From NCBI RefSeq assembly GCF_000003815.2, contig NC_049988.1:15327016-15391015 (forward strand): 64,000 nucleotides of DNA, given 5' to 3'. Source of the DNA: Branchiostoma floridae (lineage: Eukaryota; Chordata; Leptocardii; Amphioxiformes; Branchiostomatidae). Below, piece after piece: positions 18,600 to 64,000 of the stretch (position 1 is its first letter; the number at the start of each line of letters is the position of its first letter). The notes under the pieces were generated by a model, which saw only the letters and a program-made list of their open reading frames with translations, made no database searches and was not told the DNA's origin. The position numbers and the translations under genes are program-made.

Positions 18600-19691
18600 C
18601 TAGGATGTTGTTTCAGTAGTGGATAAGCCCCGTGATGTAGGAAACAATTCTTCACACAGATCTGGATTTCTCTGTCTCAGATCATCCCTGATAGCAGTCA
18701 TCTTTACTCCCTGCTCTATATTCTGATCATGTGGGCGGTAGCGGCAAGCGTGCATGACCACAAGGTCTCCATCCTCGTTAAACCCAGGGGACCCAGAGGA
18801 TCCAAGCCCCATGAGAGAACAGTAGGTTACCCTACGTGGATCATTAAGCTGAGAAGGCTGAGGATTGAGTTTCCGATACACCCCTACATATGGGTGTGGA
18901 TAAGGGCAGTTGGGATCCATGACTTTGGGGTCACCACCAGGGTGCCCAACCAAAGTGATAGTACCTGAATGCTCTACATCGCAAACCAGGGTTCCAAGTG
19001 CTGGCAGATGGGTCTTAACTGTTTCAGTTAGGTCAGCAGGAATTGAGAATTCGAGGACACAGTAGTCAAGATCATCGATGTTGCTGAGGGCAACCTGTTT
19101 TATGAATTGGAATCTTATTGGCTTAAAGGTCTTAAAGTCCTTCAAGAAGTTGAATTCTACAAAGGCATTCTCTGGAGGGCCTTTGTTAGCTATTTCATCA
19201 AGAACATGCTTACAGGTCATCACATACTTTGTGCCAACCCGAAAACATGTTCCGCATGCAAAGATTGAAAGGCGACCACCAGATTGTACTTCCACAAAGA
19301 TGATCCCAACTGACCTTGCAGCTGGCAGAAGTTTTTGCAGGAGCAGAATTGTGACTGGACCAAACTTCTGGCAGCTGACCGGCTCAGGTAGATTATAATT
19401 ACCCTGAGCAGAACCTGTGTCAGTTCCCTCTTCCTCTTTTATGACCTCTTTTATGTCCTTATAAAGCCTCTCAATGTCCTGGCTTAATTTGGAACATCTA
19501 TTTAGCAAAGACCTTAGAAGATCCATGTTATGTCTATTGTGTCCACGACGTTCAATGTTGTTTGCACCTTCAGTAGCACTGCGGGATATGTCCTCAAACA
19601 GCTTTTGTATTGATACAAGCACAGGATCCCTCAGATGTACGTCCCAGGCTGCACCAGCCCCTTGTGAGTCAGTGTTCTCGTCTGAGGCACC
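18600..19691 (-). CDS. FAM111-like peptidase, terminal exon with catalytic domain
   Basis: The exon starts after CCGTGTGTCTGCAG with GASDENTDSQGAG and carries the entire peptidase domain without interruption. The open frame extends further upstream through the intron, but the strong acceptor and the exon 1 phase favour this boundary. It ends LSTTETTS-stop. Confidence 0.85.
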   Translation of the reverse strand, partial: GASDENTDSQGAGAAWDVHLRDPVLVSIQKLFEDISRSATEGANNIERRGHNRHNMDLLRSLLNRCSKLSQDIERLYKDIKEVIKEEEGTDTGSAQGNYNLPEPVSCQKFGPVTILLLQKLLPAARSVGIIFVEVQSGGRLSIFACGTCFRVGTKYVMTCKHVLDEIANKGPPENAFVEFNFLKDFKTFKPIRFQFIKQVALSNIDDLDYCVLEFSIPADLTETVKTHLPALGTLVCDVEHSGTITLVGHPGGDPKVMDPNCPYPHPYVGVYRKLNPQPSQLNDPRRVTYCSLMGLGSSGSPGFNEDGDLVVMHACRYRPHDQNIEQGVKMTAIRDDLRQRNPDLCEELFPTSRGLSTTETTS

Positions 19692-20251
19692 CTGCAGACA
19701 CACGGAAAAAAACAACAACCGAAATCCTAGTTCTGAATAGTAAAATACAAGACTATTTGATACATTTATATTGATAAGGAAAGAATGTGAATGCCCATAT
19801 GCAGCCCTCTGTTCGATATTTGTATATTTTCCTGAGGTGTATTCAGATCTATCATAATTATCTTTTGTAAAATTTGTTACAAGCAAATGATGTTGACTTA
19901 TAGATTGCATAAAGGGTCTTTGCATAAAGCGGCATTGCCCAGGTGGTCCTTACATATAGAGGTCCATTTATTGACTGTTCAACAAAGTTCTGTGCACTGA
20001 GTTTTTTTTTAATCACTGCGTATGCTCCATAAACATAAAAGCTCTCTGTAACTTTACAACTTGTACATTTAATAAGAAGGTACTAGTAGCCTGAGCAAAA
20101 ATGATTTGAGATACATCTACTGCAATGATATAAATATGATCACCTCTGAGGATTCCTGGCTGAACTTAAGCTGCTCCTCCTCCTGACATTCCATGCCTTC
20201 AAGTTTGTGATCCACTGGTGGGACTGAAGCTGGCTGTTGAGTGGCATCCAT
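18600..20251 (-). CDS. FAM111-like trypsin-fold peptidase (399 aa)
   Basis: Two coding exons on the minus strand, 20251-20144 (36 codons) and 19691-18600 (363 codons plus stop), join in phase 0. After a polar N terminus and a helical segment around SKLSQDIERLYKDIKEVIK comes a chymotrypsin-fold peptidase domain. His198 in CKHVLD, Asp245 in DDLDYCVL and Ser335 in GLGSSGSPGF fit the triad, so the enzyme should be active. The GSSGSP motif and domain layout resemble the vertebrate FAM111 peptidases, which act in the nucleus and clear protein-DNA crosslinks; human FAM111A also restricts some viruses. The ubiquitin-like N-terminal repeats of human FAM111 are not seen. The start chosen is the ATG in frame with exon 2; an out-of-frame ATG lies five bases upstream. 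Confidence 0.82.
20144..20251 (-). CDS. FAM111-like peptidase, first coding exon
   Basis: It encodes MDATQQPASVPP to LKFSQESSE, a polar acidic leader, and ends at a GTGATC donor in phase 0. On the 5' side an acceptor (TAACAACAG at 20257-20258) leaves five untranslated bases before the ATG, which implies an upstream non-coding exon. Confidence 0.7.
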
Positions 20252-20579
20252 CTCATCTGTTGTTAGACTGTTTGTCAGATAAAGAACTGACTGACCAAAG
20301 TAAGGAAGTAACAAGGGAACATTTTATCTTAGTTAGGACAGGGGACCGTTATGACTTTCTGTCATGACACTTTTGTAAGGTGACATGGTCATGACTTGCC
20401 ACCTTGGAATATCTGGAATGTACATTTCATCTGAAGAAACATCTATTCATATTCAATCACAAATCTATTCATTTCCACCATTTATCAATGAAGACTATTG
20501 AGTAGAGGTGATCAAATGGCCTTGGACGGGACAAGCCCGTAAAAAAATTGATTCAGTTTTTGATGCATCACTAGTTTTA

Positions 20580-20704
20580 GCCTCTACCAGGCTCCACAGG
20601 TTGCAAACTGTACTCCTCAGCCATCTAACTCCTCTGGCGTGTTTTCTGTCTTAATTGGCCAATTTCTACTATTTTTCGGGCGACCTGTGGCGCCTGGTAG
20701 AGGC
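20580..20704. mobile_element. MITE, same family as the inner element at 328-524
   Basis: The ends are GCCTCTACCAGGCTCCACAG and its inverse CTGTGGCGCCTGGTAGAGGC. The internal CCAATTTCTACTATTTTTC also matches the copy near 478-495. At 125 bp it is shorter than the first copy (about 197 bp). Confidence 0.8.
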
Positions 20705-21241
20705 TTCTTTAATTTACAATCTTTCAGCACCCACCTGTTGACTGACTGTTGTAACGTTTAGTACACTGGCAGAATGATCCAAAGTCCAAAAGTCCAACGT
20801 CTCACAATGCTCACCTGGACACACAATCAATCCTCTTGCAAGGAGTCCGTTGATTCAGGCAGGGTCACTTACAGCTACACAATACATGGTAATGAAGTAT
20901 ATGTTTGTGCAAATTATGATGAACAGAAAAGTTTGGGATGCTATTGGTTTAAAACAGTAACGATTTGTGTTCAGTATATATCACTAAATACCTAAACCAT
21001 ACGTCTCCATATCCCCGGTGCAACTGTGGTTGTTTCACCACAAGAACAGGCACTTTTATGTCTTTTGTTGCCACGAAATGAATGTACATTTCTGATTTCA
21101 TCCCATTCTCGAACGGGACAACATGGCGGATTTTCAAGGGAAGCGTCCCACACCACATTTTAGTCTAAAATGCATTCCTTCCAGGATAGGAATCATTTAC
21201 ACTTTGACTAAAGATAGGAGAAAGTATTCATGATGTCTTAC

Positions 21242-21300
21242 CAACCTAGTTTGTAGTCGTCAGCTGATGTTTTGACGATTTTATGGCTTTTTCGTCGAAG
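21242..21300 (-). other. Probable non-coding first exon of the FAM111-like gene
   Basis: On the minus strand a strong donor, TTG|GTAAGA, lies at 21241-21240 and would splice to the acceptor at 20257, with no coding sequence in between. The start of transcription is inferred from the promoter-like motifs just upstream; its exact position is unknown. Confidence 0.4.
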
Positions 21301-21315
21301 ACACGGTCCTAGCGT

Positions 21316-21390
21316 ACTTTCACTTTCGCGGGGAGAATGTAAATGGCTCTCAGCAGCAGCACAGGAAGGCTTTGATTGACCAATCAGCGT
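21316..21390 (-). promoter_or_regulatory. IRF-element, E2F-like and CCAAT motifs upstream of the FAM111-like gene
   Basis: Read on the minus strand, GAAAGTGAAAGT (21327-21316) matches the GAAANNGAAA core bound by interferon regulatory factors. It directly adjoins CCGCGAAAG, which resembles an E2F site. A CCAAT box in GATTGACCAATC lies at 21374-21385. The cluster is placed where the promoter would be expected. It is motif evidence only. Confidence 0.45.
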
Positions 21391-21586
21391 CGAGAGCGTC
21401 ATTATCATGGTGTACACCGATATCCGCTAGATGACGCTGTTGTATGGAATAAAGAAATAAAGAAGTCTAACCTCCTGTTCCTCATCTTGCAGAATAGCCT
21501 TACACTGTTTGTCAGATTTCGCGGAACTTCACCCGTACAGGCATTGGTCGTTGTGTTTCCGATAACAATTGATAGTTAGTTGGGAT

Positions 21587-21616
21587 TCTCTCTCTCTCTC
21601 TCTCTCTTTTTTTGTC

Positions 21617-21647
<31 letters not shown>

Positions 21648-21682
21648 TCACTCGCTCTCTCTCTCGCTCTCGCTCTCTCAAA
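21587..21682. repeat. CT-rich microsatellite
   Basis: About 95 bases of TC/TCTCTCG repeats broken by TTTTTTTGTCTTTC. The resulting Ser/Leu and Arg/Glu dipeptide open frames are not genes. Confidence 0.95.
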
Positions 21683-21774
21683 GGGGCTATCGTAGACGCT
21701 GCGTCTGTTGAAACCCTGACCATGGTGCTGATATGGACAGTGCCAAAAATTCTATTGCCACTGTCCTTGGTACT

Positions 21775-21949
21775 AGCCTGGGTACCATCCGGATAGTAGT
21801 TCGCTCCTATGTTCGCTTCTGCTATCAGAGACTAACAGAGAAGCGACTGTATATAGTGTATAATGAATGTCAGAGCTAGAAGCGACTGAATACTAGTATA
21901 GTATATAATGAACGCCGGAGCGAACTACTTTCCGGATGGTACCCAGGCT
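21775..21949. mobile_element. AGCCTGG-family MITE with perfect 11 bp target duplication
   Basis: Terminal repeats of 33 bp start AGCCTGGGTACCATCCGG and differ at one position. The element is flanked on both sides by TCCTTGGTACT (21764-21774 and 21950-21960). An 11 bp duplication points to a Mutator-type transposase supplied in trans. Confidence 0.88.
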
Positions 21950-21960
21950 TCCTTGGTACT

Positions 21961-64000
<42,040 letters not shown>

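Noticed and set aside
18729-19398. Plus-strand open frames opposite the FAM111-like exon
   Set aside because: They are antisense shadows of a well-supported peptidase frame.

Overview
This is eukaryotic genomic DNA: genes are split by introns with consistent GT-AG boundaries and matching phases, intergenic and intronic sequence is packed with small non-autonomous DNA transposons, and there is one 100-N assembly gap. The gene content, and short elements whose ends read AGCCTGG, which I recall as common in lancelet genomes, suggest an amphioxus (Branchiostoma). The species call is inference.

Three protein-coding genes are supported. (1) On the plus strand at 1201-10709, at least 16 exons encode a receptor-type tyrosine kinase. 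Read as one transcript, the exons give Ig - Ig - Ig - transmembrane helix - CARD - fibronectin III - tyrosine kinase - Pro-rich tail. The upstream signal-peptide exon lies outside the window. A CARD inside a receptor tyrosine kinase is a combination I do not recognise, and it is the most interesting signal here. Topology problems around the fibronectin III domain leave open a two-gene or two-isoform reading. (2) On the minus strand at 18600-20251, with a likely non-coding first exon near 21242-21300, is a 399-residue FAM111-like trypsin-fold peptidase with an intact His/Asp/Ser triad. Just upstream is a core matching an interferon-regulatory-factor element. (3) On the plus strand, from 24449 to the window end, are the first 11 coding exons of the polarity scaffold PAR-3 (PARD3). 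They cover the N-terminal oligomerisation domain, a 14-3-3-type site, PDZ1 and the first part of PDZ2. Intron 1 is 22.5 kb and the gene continues past the window.

The stretch 10710-18599 has no confident gene. It holds the assembly gap, several diverged local tandem duplications, a GC-rich three-copy repeat, a six-box CCAAT array, a (CA)n tract and one large inverted-repeat element. A cysteine-rich minus-strand candidate exon at 14512-14729 may belong to a small undescribed gene.

Mobile DNA is dominated by MITEs. They include an AGCCTGG-ended family with 10-11 bp target duplications (Mutator-like), hAT-like elements with CAGGG ends and 8 bp duplications, an 826 bp near-perfect foldback element, and an element with GCGCGTGA subterminal repeats and a 9 bp duplication. 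Two PAR-3 introns contain tandem arrays that have copied an exon boundary together with its splice signal.
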